A stretch of 64,000 nucleotides of DNA from Himantopus leucocephalus (taxonomy: Eukaryota > Chordata > Aves > Charadriiformes > Recurvirostridae): assembly GCA_003993805.1 (NCBI GenBank), contig RSEF01000001.1:153420962-153484961 (forward strand). Reading direction: 5' to 3'. The translations under genes were made by a program, and so were the position numbers. The notes under the pieces were generated by a model. That model saw only the letters and a list, made by a program, of their open reading frames with translations, was not told where the DNA came from and did no database searches. Below are positions 48,071-60,950 of the stretch, piece after piece (the first letter of the stretch is position 1; each line of letters opens with the position of its first letter).

Positions 48071-48690
48071 CTGCCCTGGTTTTTTTGATTACAAGATCTT
48101 CCATGTCCACATCAGCCTGCATTAACCTGCACCATCTACTTGCCAACCCAATCCACACTGCTTGAGTGCCCTCGATCTTCCTAGAAGAACGTAATTTTGG
48201 AAAGATCGGGTTGCTTTTTTATTCATTGTGAAGAGCTCCCAAAGATTCCCTATATAATGGAAATCCTCCCAAAAGCAGCTGTTCATTTAATAAAAACCCC
48301 TTCTATAATGTGGTCTAATCAATGTATGCAAAGTACTAAGAGACTTCAAAATTTGTCATCTGAGTGCACTCGGAAAGAGTGCAGGCAGATGGAAGAGGAT
48401 TTCAGAGTGTCAGGAGACATGCAGTGAAGGTTACAGAACCTCTGGAAACATTGGGAAATTATTGCCTTTGTCATGTATTTTACGTTTTCCATCATGGAAC
48501 ATGATTTTGAGAAATAAATTCAGAAAACTAAGAGAGATTATTACATTTTCAGAGTGATTGCTGCTGTCTTAATTTTTCTATGACAGCAATGGTTGACTTT
48601 ATTCTCTTTCAACATAAGCATCAACCCTGTATTTTAGTGATCATATGGCAACAATTTTTTTTTGGTTCAACTGTTACATAAGTTTATATT
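48071..48690. other. No gene recognised
   Basis: Mixed DNA. 48071-48180 may be further upstream CR1 but I could not match it. The rest is AT-rich. Confidence 0.45.
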
Positions 48691-48755
48691 GACCCTTCCC
48701 TTCCCTTCCCTTCCCTTCCCTTCCCTTCCTTTCCCCTCCCTCCCCTTCTCTTTTT
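48691..48755 (+). repeat. (TTCCC)n pyrimidine microsatellite
   Basis: Around eight TTCCC units that decay into TTCC/CTCCC variants at the right end. The strand is pure pyrimidine, so triplex formation is possible. Confidence 0.9.
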
Positions 48756-49149
48756 CTTGTAATGACAAGCGCCATACACCTCTGAGCACTGTACACCTCG
48801 GTTCAAGTACTATAATATGAAACTATATTCCAAAGGAAACCCATGTCTTATTTGGTCAGGGAAATGATGTTCTACAGCACTTATATGGCCCTGGCTGTAA
48901 TGAAAGAAAGGAACTTTAAAGTAGCTAAGGCTTTTGGGGGTTGCTAAATAGTCAAAACTACAGCCACTGTAGGCACATGAACTCACAGTCACCTTTTTTC
49001 TTATTGGCAGGCAGAGATCCTCTGGAGTGCAATAATGAGAAAAAGCCTCTCTGACTCTGTTGTGGCCGCTTTGCTGAGGGTGGTAGTGACAAGATCAAAT
49101 GCCATTTTGGCACTAATTGTAGGTATGCTGAGTCTCACTAAGTTGTACA

Positions 49150-49370
49150 AATACACTAGTGGTCTTACGCTACCGGCCTCCGGATCAGCACAAAATACTG
49201 AATGAGATCAAAGACGTGACGGAATCTACTGAAATAATAAAAATGGATGATCATAAATACCCACAAAGAGCTGATCAAATATCACAACAGGACAAGTTTA
49301 AGGAAAAAATTCTTGACACTTTAAATGAGCATGTCCTGGAACAGCTGCTTTGTCCTATGATATCCAACCA
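49150..49370 (+). mobile_element. Ancient CR1 endonuclease fragment
   Basis: The frame at 49159-49437 contains VLRYRPPDQ, matching the YRPPDQ motif of the CR1 endonuclease domain. Further on, TCCTGGAACAGCTGCTTTG resembles the block near the end of that domain (compare 31640). The intervening part is not alignable by eye. It is probably a small remnant of an old subfamily. Confidence 0.45.
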
Positions 49371-51307
49371 GAGACTTTTTCTTTACCTTAGTCCCTTCTG
49401 CCTCATGCTACAAAAAATACAAAGGCAAAATGCTTGATGTATATCAAAATTATATTCAATTTTATTGAAATCTCTTAGCTTGCAACTCAGCTTTAGAAAG
49501 GGGAGACCACATACATGGGGAGTTAGTTTGAAAGTGAGGAAATGAAAACTGTCCAACTCGGTGCAGATGCAACATGAGCAAAGCACAGCTTCAAGTACTG
49601 CATTGTATGTGACAAGGCCATGAGCTCACATGGATCATGAGCGCGTGTGTAACTATGTACACACCTAATAAATGCCTCTAGCAGCAACTGTTTTCAAACA
49701 GACATTATCAGAAAGAAAACCTGAAATTTATCTGGCTTCTTTATACTTTTAATTAATTAATTAGTGGTTTCCATTGGATGGATGCATCATATTACATACT
49801 GAGTACCAGTCCCAGTCAGACCTGATATTGGGTTATTCTTACATCCAGAAACCGAGGATAACTGTATTCACTTTAGTCATATTAATTCCAGGCAGTGGCT
49901 CAATCCATCTCTAGTCTCTTTAAATTGCCAAAAAGCTCACTGATTAAAGATAATTGATATGCACAGTGCTTCTGCAAGGTAGGGAAGAATGAACAATTCC
50001 AATATTTTGGTAATTTCTCAGCTCACCAGAAAAAACACTTATAGTAACACACACACAGAGAAAGAAATGCAGCACTACACAGTAGCACTACAAGGAGGAA
50101 TGATAATGCTAAGGCCAAAATATTTAGGAAAGGCCCTTGCTAAACCCTCATGTCTAGGTAACACCTGAAATGAAACTAAGGAAAAGGCACCTTATAACAG
50201 ATATAATACTATTATCTAACAAATCTGCTAAATACTCGCTTAAGACCCAGGTCCTACACTTCTGTTAAGTATTCAAATACTGTTTCTCTATTTACTGGTT
50301 TCAATACTGAAATATTTCAGCACCCTATGGGGACACAAATACTATGTTGAAGTGATGGTGGTAGTTTGTATGTGTATGACATACATAGGGAACTGGAAGT
50401 CTTCACGTGTGTGGTGGATGATGGATGAATGCCAGTGCAGTGGCAATTCCTGGAATACATACGCTCTGTAATGAACAAAAAAAAAAAACAACCCAACCCC
50501 AAATTAAGCTGCCAAAGACATCAACAAAGGGGGTCTATAAAACCAAGAGTTTTACCACAGTGGCACATACTCAAAGGTGTGCGTTGACAGGGTCCCATTG
50601 CAGACGTGCTGTCTGTGTGTCTGCCACGTTTCCATTACTGTCTGTTTCAGAAGGAAAGGATTATTGTTTTGACAATTGTCAAAAATTGTATTGTATTGAC
50701 ATTGTGCTATAAGTTTCTTTCTCTACTCACAGTTTGCATCTTATGTACAAAAGCTATAACTCAGCTCCTGGTCAGCAGGAACATTTTATTGATATTTGTG
50801 GAAACAATTGCTAAGACTGAATTCAGCAGGCTGTTGAATAAAAAAAAATAATCTAACAAATGGCACTCTTAACGTTCAAGAAGATGCTCCATCAAGAGTC
50901 CTAAAAGGAGCAGAACATGTTTTTCCAAGTGATTTCTTTTGCAAAGTTAAGTAGGTTTTTGTCGGTGTTGTTTTAGTCGCATTCATGGGAGTGTTGATTC
51001 TTCTATTTGTGTCTAATTTAACACATGGACATTCCAGCCAGTTTTCACTGACTGCTCTGTACAGCCCTGTGGATTATGCACTTGGCTTTGTTTCAGGAAT
51101 CTATGAATACAAAGCCTGTTGAGTATGTGATTTCATTCAAAGCTCTATCCATACTTATTTGTTTTCTCCGAGTACTGAAATGAGTGAATGCATTCTTGTT
51201 ATTTAATTATGCTGTTATCACACCACTGCCCCCAAGAAACTGTGATATCTGATAAAAAATATTTGACATCAATAAAAAAGCAAGTTAGAAAACTGTTCGG
51301 TCATACA
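49371..51307. other. No gene recognised
   Basis: AT-rich DNA with an (AATT)n stretch at 49750-49765 and A-runs near 50479-50490. Short frames without recognisable content. Confidence 0.45.
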
Positions 51308-51543
51308 AAAGGTGTGATAGCTACAAAAAGAGCCAGCTTACAAAAGGGTTAGTGATTCACCCAGCCAAGTTAAACAAGACACAATTGGGGCTAATTGACT
51401 TCCCTCCTTCGACCTCCCAAGTATGAGTTTATGAAAGCCTGGAAAGCTGAATTAACCCCAATTGTGTCTTGTTTAACTTGGCTATTTAAGTTAAATGGAT
51501 AACCCTTTTGTGACTTGGCTCTTTTTGTAGATATCACACCTTT
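51308..51543. repeat. Long foldback (inverted-repeat) element
   Basis: Left arm 51308-51396 and right arm 51450-51543 are near-perfect reverse complements. The outer part (about 48 bp, starting AAAGGTGTGATA) has four mismatches. The inner part (about 34 bp, AGCCAAGTTAAACAAGACAC onward) has one mismatch. Between them is a short divergent section with a 5-base length difference. A 53-base loop (51397-51449) is unrelated. The structure fits a non-autonomous DNA transposon of MITE type. No target-site duplication is obvious: the left flank is ATACA, the right flank TGGATAA. I do not recognise the family. Confidence 0.8.
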
Positions 51544-54399
51544 GGATAATTAACATTCCCTCTCTCCCACCTTTCTAAATCAGCTTTTACTTTAGTTTAC
51601 GTGTTTTGATTTGCAGTGCAAGAGAAACCAAAACTCTTTACATTTTAGAGCAGACAAGCTCCTCACTGAATAAAGCAAAACAAGGAACACGAAAGTACAT
51701 TAGAAATAATTAAAAGGTAACAATTCACAGTAGGGATTCAAGGATGCTGTGGGGACCGCAGCAAGAAACTGGTATGATATACAGTAGGTAAGGAATTACA
51801 CTAATATAAAACAAATCTCACCGTTTATATATTTATCAAATAGAACATAATATCAAGTCACCCAGTTCATATTGTCCTACCTAAATTAAAACTTTACTGG
51901 TAAGCATGTGGTTATGAAGCTGTTCCCTCTGACTTCAGCAGATGTTGTTAGGCTCTCAAAGCATACCAGAATAAGATTGTAACTAAAATTCTAAAATGAA
52001 GAGTCTTGTGTAGGTCCTTGTTTTCAGAAACTTGGTTTCTTTTTATTGCATTATTATCTCTAGGGGTGGGCTCAGTATTGTGGCTTCATATAAACTGAAG
52101 ATAGTTATGAAAATGAAGTAACATGTTGTCATGAACCATTGGTGGAATTAAAGGGTAACTCCTGGCAAGCTTATAGTACAAAAATACAGAAGGTTGATTT
52201 AAGGCAAAAAAAAAAGTTTCATGGCTTTTATCTGTGGAATTTTCTCTATATCAGCATCTGAAAAGCTGCAGTGTTCTCTGACCTTGCAAGGCATCTGAAT
52301 GAACAACATGCCTGTGGCAGGAGCAGCATCTGGAGATGGTTGTCTAAGATAGGTAGTGAGGCAAATCACTGTCTGGAGGTGCTTCTCACGCTCCTGTGAC
52401 TATAGAAGGAGCCTAGAGGACTAGCTTCAATACATCAGGTTATTGAGATAAATCCAGCCTTAAGTGCTCAATAAGGGCCATACATCAGCATTCCTGAAAT
52501 TACACCTGCCTAATAGAATCAGGTCCGTAATACTTAAAGAAAATGGATATGTGAAATAAATATAGAATGTGTTAGTGGAATATTCTTCTGTGATTTATTT
52601 AATGATAACCATGATCCCTAGAACACACATCTTTGTAAAACCTGGGAATGCTGAAGTATAAGAACTCAAAGCTGACTGTTGACATTTTTCAATAATCAGA
52701 CATTGCATAGAAGGCTTTTTTATACAAGGAGTTTTATGAGCCGCACTCGTTCGTGAAATTGGCAAGATTAAAAGAATAACTAATATGATGTTGGTTCCCT
52801 ACATACTGTCTAGCTAATATAGAGTTCTACATGTGTAAAACTTTGTAAGAAATAAAAAAGTATGTTACATTACCTCTGAAGTAACACAATGTTTACATAC
52901 TTGTATCAGAGGGTCTTTGCATTCGTACTAAAGACTCTTCTGAGACCTTCCTTGCAATCTATTAAAAATCCAGTCCACAGTATAGCAAATAGCAAATATA
53001 GAGAAAAAAGTATTAAGGATTATTCATATAATATTAAGGAGTATTCATAATACGATGGATAGGAAAACAGATGTGAGCTTGGAAAAGAAGAACTGATAGT
53101 TCAGAAGAGTTTATCAATGTTAAGAGATTAAGAGTGGGGTCTGTTTGTTTCTGTTCTTGCCTGGTTTTGTAATCAGCCAGTTTTCTAAAAGCATCCAGTT
53201 CCTGATTAGGAAGTGAGATTATCTCAGCTTTCTACAGTTCAAGCCCCAGTATTGCAAACGCTGATACTTTATTGACCTCATGAAAAGATTAACTGCTCCT
53301 GTCAGTTCTATCCATTCACCAGCTCACAGTTGGGTATGTACGCAGTAGACAGCCACCCATGGTCAGTCAAATGCCATGACTTTCAGAGCTTTAGAGGAGT
53401 AAAACTGGTGTTAACAACAGGTCGCAATCAGTTTCTGTAGGTCAGAAAAGTTCATTAATTCTTTCTATGCTAAGGTTTGTAAATAGATTTCTTGTCTTTT
53501 AGGTAAAGTAATGTTATGATAGCTAGAACTTGTAGTGTCCCAGCTCAGCCTAAATTGCATAGGTATATTAGAGAGAAATGTGTTCCTTCAGTGACCTTTA
53601 TTTCTGTACTGACTAAATCTTAACTCATCATTTTGTGCACTCAGGGTGTTCTGTACTTCAAGAGAGAGAAAAACCACTGAATCCAAATTGTCTTGATTTT
53701 CAGGATGGGCAAAGTCCCAAATTCTGTCTGGAGCTGGCTTTTAAATAGCCCTCATACAAATAGAATAAGGAGTCTAAATTCCATTTTTAGACTCTAGAGC
53801 ATTCAAAGTAGGAAAATTCAGGTTCAGTGCTTACAGTCTGAGCCCCTCTCAATTTAGATGGAAAGCTTTCCAGTACTAACCGAGGATTAAAAAAACAGAG
53901 CAAACAATTTATTTGGAAAGTAAAGCTGCCTTGATATCTCATGTCATCCCACCTTTTTTGAGTGAAAGGTATTCTGAAAGCAGATGCAAGTTTTAACCAG
54001 AAAGCTTGTGCTGGACGTCTGCTTGCCAAATGTCCCACTGTTCAGTTTATGTGCCCACAGTTAAAATAAAGGCAGAGAGTGAGTTAGAAAAGATGATTCT
54101 TCTTTTTGAACTTTCTCCAACAGTTGCTGCAGAATTGGTTTTAATTTTTTGGAAGTTTTATATTGAAAGGTAGTCAGTGAAAATTATTATTTGTAATGGG
54201 CTTTTCAAATTTTACCTCCCCAGGGTCTCATAGTTCAGGAGGCTTCTCCCTCCTAACCCATCCCATTCCAGCTACCAAGCACTTTCCTCTCATGAATATA
54301 ATGATTATCAACTTATTTTTCACTTAAGGGGGGAGGAGGAGGGGGAATTTAAACTGCCTGCTTGACAATGCTTTCAAATGGTGATGAAATGTCTTCTTC
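51544..54399. other. No gene recognised
   Basis: AT-rich unique-looking DNA. There is a minor pattern of repeated AAGGAGTATTCATA-like words near 53015-53050 (two direct copies). Otherwise plain. Confidence 0.45.
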
Positions 54400-54900
54400 G
54401 TATCTGAAGAGAACATGATTATTAGCACTGAATCTGACAGACACGATTTCTGAATATTTTTGTGGCATTAATTTAAATCAATGTAATGTTTGAAAACATT
54501 TCAGCCCCTCAAACAGCTGATGCAGCTTAGATTCAATTATAACAAATTGCAACACACTGTCAAGTCTTTTTACCAAGTCATTAGTCAGGGATTTTGAATG
54601 CGCGGCCTCCGAACGGAGTTCGGCTGGCTGACAGCTCTAATTGTTGGGAACTGTTAAAGGATTGCTAATGAACTGGGGGATCTGTTGGGCCTGTAGCTTT
54701 CTTCAAGGATGAAATTTTTGAAAACTTTCACAAGATCAAAGTGGCGTAACATGGACCATTTGCTAAATTGTCAGCAGTAGAGTGAAGCAGTCTGAGTCCC
54801 TGCTTTAAAGCTGAAGCTTCAGTAGAAAACACCATGCGACTCCTGCCCCTGAGCTTTTTTCATGTGTCAGTAAAACCATACCGAGAAACGATGACTTGAA
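54400..54900. promoter_or_regulatory. Candidate conserved non-coding block with CpG palindrome
   Basis: It carries CATGATTATTAGC, GGCATTAATTTAAATC, AGATTCAATTATAAC, CTCTAATTGTTGG, GCTAATGAAC, CAGATCAAAG-like AGATCAAAG (TCF/LEF core) and TGACAG cores. In the middle, around 54600-54625, is a CpG-rich patch with the inverted repeat CCGAAC-GGA-GTTCGG (54609-54623) in an otherwise CpG-free context. No repeat or coding frame is seen. Possibly a developmental enhancer. Confidence 0.35.
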
Positions 54901-57340
54901 GAAAGAGCCCCAGAGCCTCAATGGCCGCTATGGCTTAATTAGGAGGAGCAGAAAGGGAGACAAAAATTCCTCTCTGTTGTTAGTGGGTGCAAGGATGAAG
55001 TGTCCAGCACTGTTACAACCAGCCCTACAGTTATTTATTTTGCAGCTTCCAAACTTATTAACAGTCAGAGAAGTGTATGATAGCACATAAGCAACAGGAA
55101 GGCTTCTCTTCTTCCCCAAAAAGACTGGCAGTGGAGTTGCCAGGTTGGTCTTCAGGACTCAAGGAGAGGTTGGCCTCACCAAAGGCTTTGTCACCAACTT
55201 CAGGGGAACCAGGCCTTCCCCTCCAGCACCTGCTCCAGCGCTCACAGAAGGCAGTGGGAATGTTCCCATTGAACTTTGTTGGACACTGAATCCAGCCCCG
55301 GCGTAGCTGGCCGGCAATACCCAGCCAATGAATAGTTCCCAGCTGCTGTTGCTGAACAAATATGTTGCCTCGTGTTACTCAGAGGCAGAAAGCCAATGCG
55401 GAGAAGGGAAACTTTTAAACCGATCTTAAAAGAAAAGATATGAAAACGTGTCTCCATCATTCCCATCTGGTTTATATTTTCCTTTCATATTCAAGTCTTA
55501 TTTAGGTCTGTTCATTTTTACTTTTTTTTTTNTTTTTTTTTTTTTTTTTAACTCCTTCTCATTGAAATTTACTATGGTATCCTTTTACCAAAAGAAAATA
55601 ATGCCTGCTGAGCTACAGTAACATTGGTCAATTACCCAAATGTCTTAATATAGAAGTCTGCCAGGGGGGAAAGAATGTTTGAAATAAGATTTACATTATT
55701 ACTTCTTTAAATTAACACTTCAACAGGACTCTAGGAAAAACAAACTCTTTCCACCACACACTGTGTGAGGTACAGTACCAAGCTGATGTTATCCTCCCCA
55801 AGACAACCTCTATGTTTAAAAAACAACACTGAAGGGCATTTACTGAGAAATTTTCGGAGTGCCTGAAATGGCGACTGTGATTCTGAACATCATTACACTG
55901 TGGAGTGTTTTGGATATGAATTTTGCATCTCACACCTCCTTCTAAAAACATATTTCATATCTCTATCGCACTCCCTCTCTCCTTCTACCAGATATACGTC
56001 AGCCATATGAACCTTCTGAAGTAAATATTGCTTAACCTTTCTATAGGGCTTCTATAGTCTCTGGTCAGCAGATGTGGAAGAGATTTCCTTGAAAAAACTT
56101 GTCTGGGAGATATAAGCAATTTATACCTGTCCAGTGCTATAACTTTCATTTATAGTCAGATATTCAACCTGGAGCTAGGGTTTGTTTGTTCATCTAACGG
56201 AATTCTTAAGTTAGACATTTAGATTAACAAAGTTGATCAACTTGCAAGAAAGCTGCAGTAGTGTAATAATCACTATCAATTTTCAACAGGTGATCAAGGA
56301 AGAGAAGAACCCATGGGCAGGTTTACACACTCAAGCTACTACTGACTTTACAGCAGCAGAAAATTCACGAAAAGATCTAGCACTGCTTGGATTAACATTA
56401 AATACACCAATAGAAGCAGATACTGAGTTGTACTCTAGATGAAGGCTTAAATCTCCGAACTAACTTGAAACATTCCTCAGTTTTCACTAGGAAAACCCAT
56501 ATGGGCAGTTTTCCTCTCTCCTAATTTTAGGCATCTAGACTGAGTTAATCACCAGGATTCTCTCTGTGCTTGTTGGGTGAGTCACCCTATTTGTTTTGGA
56601 CACATATCTTGTGACCGAAGAAATGATGTGGTAGAGCACCTGTCTTTCTCAGACGGCTCTAGAGGGAGCCCAAATGACAAAATTGGACTACACACCCGAT
56701 TTTTAGAGCTGAAGTTAGGGCAGAGAAATTCCAACTGAGAGTGCCTAATGACCTGCTTTTGGACAAGGCCAAATCGATGAAGTCTTGACAGTGCTGAGCT
56801 GCTTGTTACCATCCTCAGAAGAGAACAACTTGTGGGAGCTCACCGCCAGCACAGGACTCAGCCAGTATTTGCTGGTGGCAGCTGATGCACCAGTCCTGAA
56901 ATGTGTATTGCCTAGCCTACAACATAGTGTATTCCATCTCCATGCTCACTGAGAAGTCTTTCAGTTCAGCTGACAGCAAGACATTGCAGATGCATATGGA
57001 AGAACAGAGAAGTGAAGACAAAACCAAACCAGAATTGCAACAGGGTGTGCCCCCCTGCCTCCAAAAGAGAGTTTCATACTGGTAATCTCTAACTTATGTG
57101 AGAATCCCACTGGGACATAAATATCAGGTTCTTTTCCTGGGTTTTTCATGCCAGTCCAGGTGGAGTAGGTATTGGCACCATGAAGTGCCGAGCACTGCAG
57201 CAAACACGGGCTGTAGTAGCATTACCCAGCTGCTTTGCTGTTGGAACATTGAACCACTGTAAGAGTGCTTGTCTACACAAGGGTGACTATAGGCCTTGCC
57301 TCCCAAGATAAGATGCTCTAGTCAACTCAATCTCATAGAC
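54901..57340. other. No gene recognised
   Basis: Mixed DNA. The stretch near 55240-55310 (GTTCCCATTGAACTTTGTTG, then GAATCCAGCCCC) recalls a motif common in diverged amniote repeats, but is too short to assign. Frames at 55077-55359 overlap on both strands. Confidence 0.4.
55522..55549 (+). repeat. Poly-T tract containing an N
   Basis: Twenty-eight positions of T with one N (55532), reflecting sequencing uncertainty. It could be the reverse of an A-tail. Confidence 0.9.
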
Positions 57341-57359
57341 TTTTTTTTTTTTTTTTTTT
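57341..57359 (+). repeat. Poly-T tract
   Basis: Nineteen consecutive T. No retrocopy sequence is recognised next to it. Confidence 0.9.
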
Positions 57360-59747
57360 ATATCAAGCAGGTTCTGTCCAGGTTGGGGGGACAGAGAAAA
57401 AGAGAAGAGAGATTTTTGTCTTTGTGTTAAAGCACAGCCTGGAAACTGGAACACTTCACTTCTAGTCTGTGACCCAATAAATGCTTACTATGAAATACGT
57501 GATGAAGGAACAGTTTCAGCATAATAATACTGGAAAGGATTCATGCCTGTGAATTCAAAGAGAAGCCTGGATTTCAGAAATTAACTGTCAGAGAGTGGTT
57601 TATTTCAAAACAAACTTCTCTCCGTAGCTATCCTACTGAGTAGCCTAGGTAGCTCTTGGCAGGCTGCATTTTGTAGATCCCAGTCAGGGATGCCTCAGCC
57701 TCCCTGGGGCTTCCATAGGGACTCCATAGGCCTAATCTAGGACTCCGCATCACTCAAGTGACAAAAGACCTGACCATTATTGCAGTGCAAGTGCTGTAGC
57801 AACTGACTTCTATGCATCTAGTCTCAATGGGTACAGTTATTCTGCAGTGTGCAAGCCTCCGAGCTCCTGGGGCACATCGCCTCCTTCTTGGCTTTTTGGG
57901 TCAGCTCCCTCAGCTCTCTGACACAAAACCAAGGCATGCTTTGGAGGACAGCTCACTCCTCTGGAGAGCAGGTTGGACAGGCTGGCAGCAAGTTTTCCTT
58001 CTCTGAGTCAAAACACTCCAACACTATTTCAGGGAAATCTGTGCTGACCACCAGCGACATGCTTTCTGGCTACGCCTAGGACATGCTATGCGTGCCCTCA
58101 GTTTCAAGTTATAAAAACATCATTGTGGCCGACTGCAGCACAGTCCCTCATTATTTCAGGCACTCTGAACTAACTAATCACACAAAAAATAAGAATCATG
58201 GGTTGGGACACTGGGACTCTGAGGAAATATAGGACCAAGTACTATGTAATACCAATGCAGCCCTAGAAGAGGTTGATCCTGAGCAGCCTGGACACAGGCC
58301 ACTGGATGCCACATGGCCTCAGGCCCAGAGGTGACTCTCTATCCCTTTTTTTATTTAGTGGTATAGATATATCTGTTTGTTACGTTTGCAATGTGCGGTA
58401 CGTACAGATCATAATGCCTCTGAGCTGCCCCTCTTTATCTGAAAAACAGATAGATAGTGTAAAGTACCAAGATACTTAATAAGTAACACTTTAGAAGGAT
58501 TAAGCATGAGAGGGTCTACATCATTATGGAAGGCAGACGCCAGCTTGGGCCAGCACCTGCTGATGAATAGCTTCATTTGCAAGGGGGAAGCGGCATAAGT
58601 CTTGATACCGACTCAAAAGTGGTTACTTCTACTTGAATCGCACAGTTCCAGTGGCACCTGGACCAAAAGCTCGACTTCAGTAGTCAGTCAGAACAATATT
58701 TAGTAATAGGTTTCATTCCTGGTTTTTGCTGTTCCTCTTGTGCTTCGTCAGAAAAGAACTCAGGCCTGAATCTGTGCTTACAGAAACTGCGGTTTACCAA
58801 CTGTTGTGAAGTGTTACCTCTTGTATTTAATTCCAATTTACTAATAAAAAGTATCCTTTCTGTCAGGAAAAAGCAATTTTCTTCTATCTGTGTCTCAAAA
58901 CATAAGAAAACAAAACAGATGCTTGTTGCATTTAATAAAGAACATGCATATGCATTGAAATAACTTCTAGCTTATTTTTGTGTGATGCCAATATTTAATT
59001 ATGTTCATTTTGCATTTGTAATTAGAGGGCAGAACAGATGGTGAAGGCGCAAAGTAAAGGAAAGCGTCCATTCATATAACCTTCTATGTGATGCCAAGAA
59101 ACTCTTGCGCTCAGAGCCTGATCCAAGCTCTACTGAATCCAGTATGAGCATATCTATTGAATACTGGGGGTCTGGAGGAAGCCACAGAGCAGGGCTTTGC
59201 TGTAACCTGTTTTCCTGATGTGTATATGGTGAACATATTTCTCTCCAGGTTGGATTGTGTTTTCTGATTTTAAGGTAAATTTTGGTTCCTTTTGATGTGG
59301 GTCACCTTATTTCTTGCTTGGTTTCCAGTAAATAAAAATAAAGTGTTTGTAAAAAATTAGTTTTAATTCTGAACCTTAGTTGGGAAAAATATCTCACTGT
59401 ATGTTGCTTTCTAACAATAACAATTCATGCAGTTAGTGGCATAAGTCACACAGAGAGCCAGATGCAACTTATTTAGATCATTTTCAATATCACTGACAAG
59501 TGGAAGCTCAAACAGATCAAAACTTGGGTCCTGCATTTCATTCAGAGACACATAAAATTAACCACTGTACTTACTCATTTTACAAATGATATAGATTTTT
59601 ATTTCTCTTTCAAATTAGCGTACTTGTTTTAAAAATATGCCAATTTTAACCAAAGCATTTTAAATAGATTGATTAGGCACAAATATATACTAAATAAAAA
59701 ATGTCACATTCAGTCAAGTGAAATAATTGCATTGACGAAAAATGAAT
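57360..59747. other. No gene recognised
   Basis: Mixed DNA. 58900-59040 includes GCATTTAATAAAG, GCATATGCATTG, TATTTAATTATG and TTTGTAATTAGAG cores that could mark another small regulatory block. Frames at 57812-58079 have no recognisable content. Confidence 0.4.
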
Positions 59748-59782
59748 TTGTGTGTCTGTGTGTGTGTTGTGTGCGTGTGTGT
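59748..59782 (+). repeat. (GT)n microsatellite, interrupted
   Basis: TG dinucleotides with CTG, TTG and GCG interruptions over about 35 bases. Confidence 0.9.
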
Positions 59783-59964
59783 AACTGAAACTTTTTTTTC
59801 AAAGTATGTATGATTCATCATTTGTCTGGCAACAGTCACAATGATATTTCTCCTGATCTCTGAGCAGGAAATGGATGTTCTTAATCAATATGTCATGAAC
59901 TTTAGCTATATAAATGGCACTGTTGAGACTGGCAGTAGAATATTAAAGCATGTCAAGAAATTCA

Positions 59965-60290
59965 AGACAGTGTTCAGAGGAAACTATTATTTGAGGGCTT
60001 AAAACAGGCTTACAGTAAACAACTCAAGAAACTCAATCTGTTTAGCTCATGAAAAAGATCAAGAGGTGACTTGATTGTGATGTGTAAGGACTTTCACAGG
60101 GAGTACTGGCATAGGCAGCTATTAGCAAGAACTGATAATGGGAAATTAAAGCCTGAAAAATTCATATTAAGAGTTAGAAACACTTCTAACACGGAAGGTA
60201 TTGGAAGAACCTACCAATAGCAGTGTATTGTCCTCTGCCTCTTAAAGTCATCCAATCAAGAATAAATGGAGGATGTAATTTAATCCAATA
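59965..60290 (+). mobile_element. Ancient CR1-type LINE, 3' UTR fragment
   Basis: Landmarks in family order: TTTGAGGGCTTAAAACAGGC, AACTCAATCTGTTTAGCTC, GATCAAGAGGTGACTTGATT, a GTAAGGACTTTCACAGGGAG block, GGGAAATTAAAGCC, ATTAAGAGTTAGAAACACTT, then GGAAGAACCTACC and TCTTAAAGTCATCCAATCAAG. It belongs to the same old CR1 group as 15290-15600. The last stretch before the terminus is missing or too diverged to see. Confidence 0.65.
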
Positions 60291-60950
60291 GTTTCTTGTC
60301 ATCTTTGATTCATAGTGGAAGGAGAAGAAAGAATCAATCCCCATATAGTGAATTTAAGTCTATTGAAAATATGCTTCCTTTTCTCAATAATCTTTTGCAG
60401 ATCCTCTTAAAAGGAGTCTGCAACTTTGAGGCAAGCACAAATTATTAGGCTCAACTCAGGGGAAACTGACTCTACAGATGTTCTGAGTAGGTGGTCTCCT
60501 GGTGCTCTCTGACCTGTAAAATCCATGAATCAGGAATTTTTCATATATATGTATTTATTTATAAAATATCATTACACAAAGGTACAACTGCATTGATTAA
60601 TTACATATGCTTTTCAATAATAAGAAAGGACTACCAGCACAGTGCAAACAGCAAATTACTAACATTTTCAGGAAAAAATTCAGAGATCTTCAGACACAGA
60701 ATTAGTCACTGAAGAGATCTGTGCATAATTTGGAAATAACTAATAAGCCTAAGAATTTTGCAGTCTATTTGAGAACAATTTGCAAAGAGAAAACAAAGCA
60801 AAATTCTTCAGATAAATTATTCATTTGAATTAGTCATTTAGCTCTAGTAAGGAGTTGTAGACTTTTTGAAAATATGTGGCAAGGGGATACAGTTTTAAAG
60901 AGGTTGAAGCAAAAATACTCTGCTCTTCTAGAGCTCGTTTCATCACATGT
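60291..60950. other. No gene recognised
   Basis: AT-rich DNA between two repeat fragments. Confidence 0.45.

Noticed and set aside
51308..51543. MicroRNA precursor
   Set aside because: The stem of about 90 bp with a 53-base loop is longer than a typical pre-miRNA, and the ends look like terminal inverted repeats.
55240..55310. Fragment of a common amniote repeat
   Set aside because: One short motif only; could be chance.
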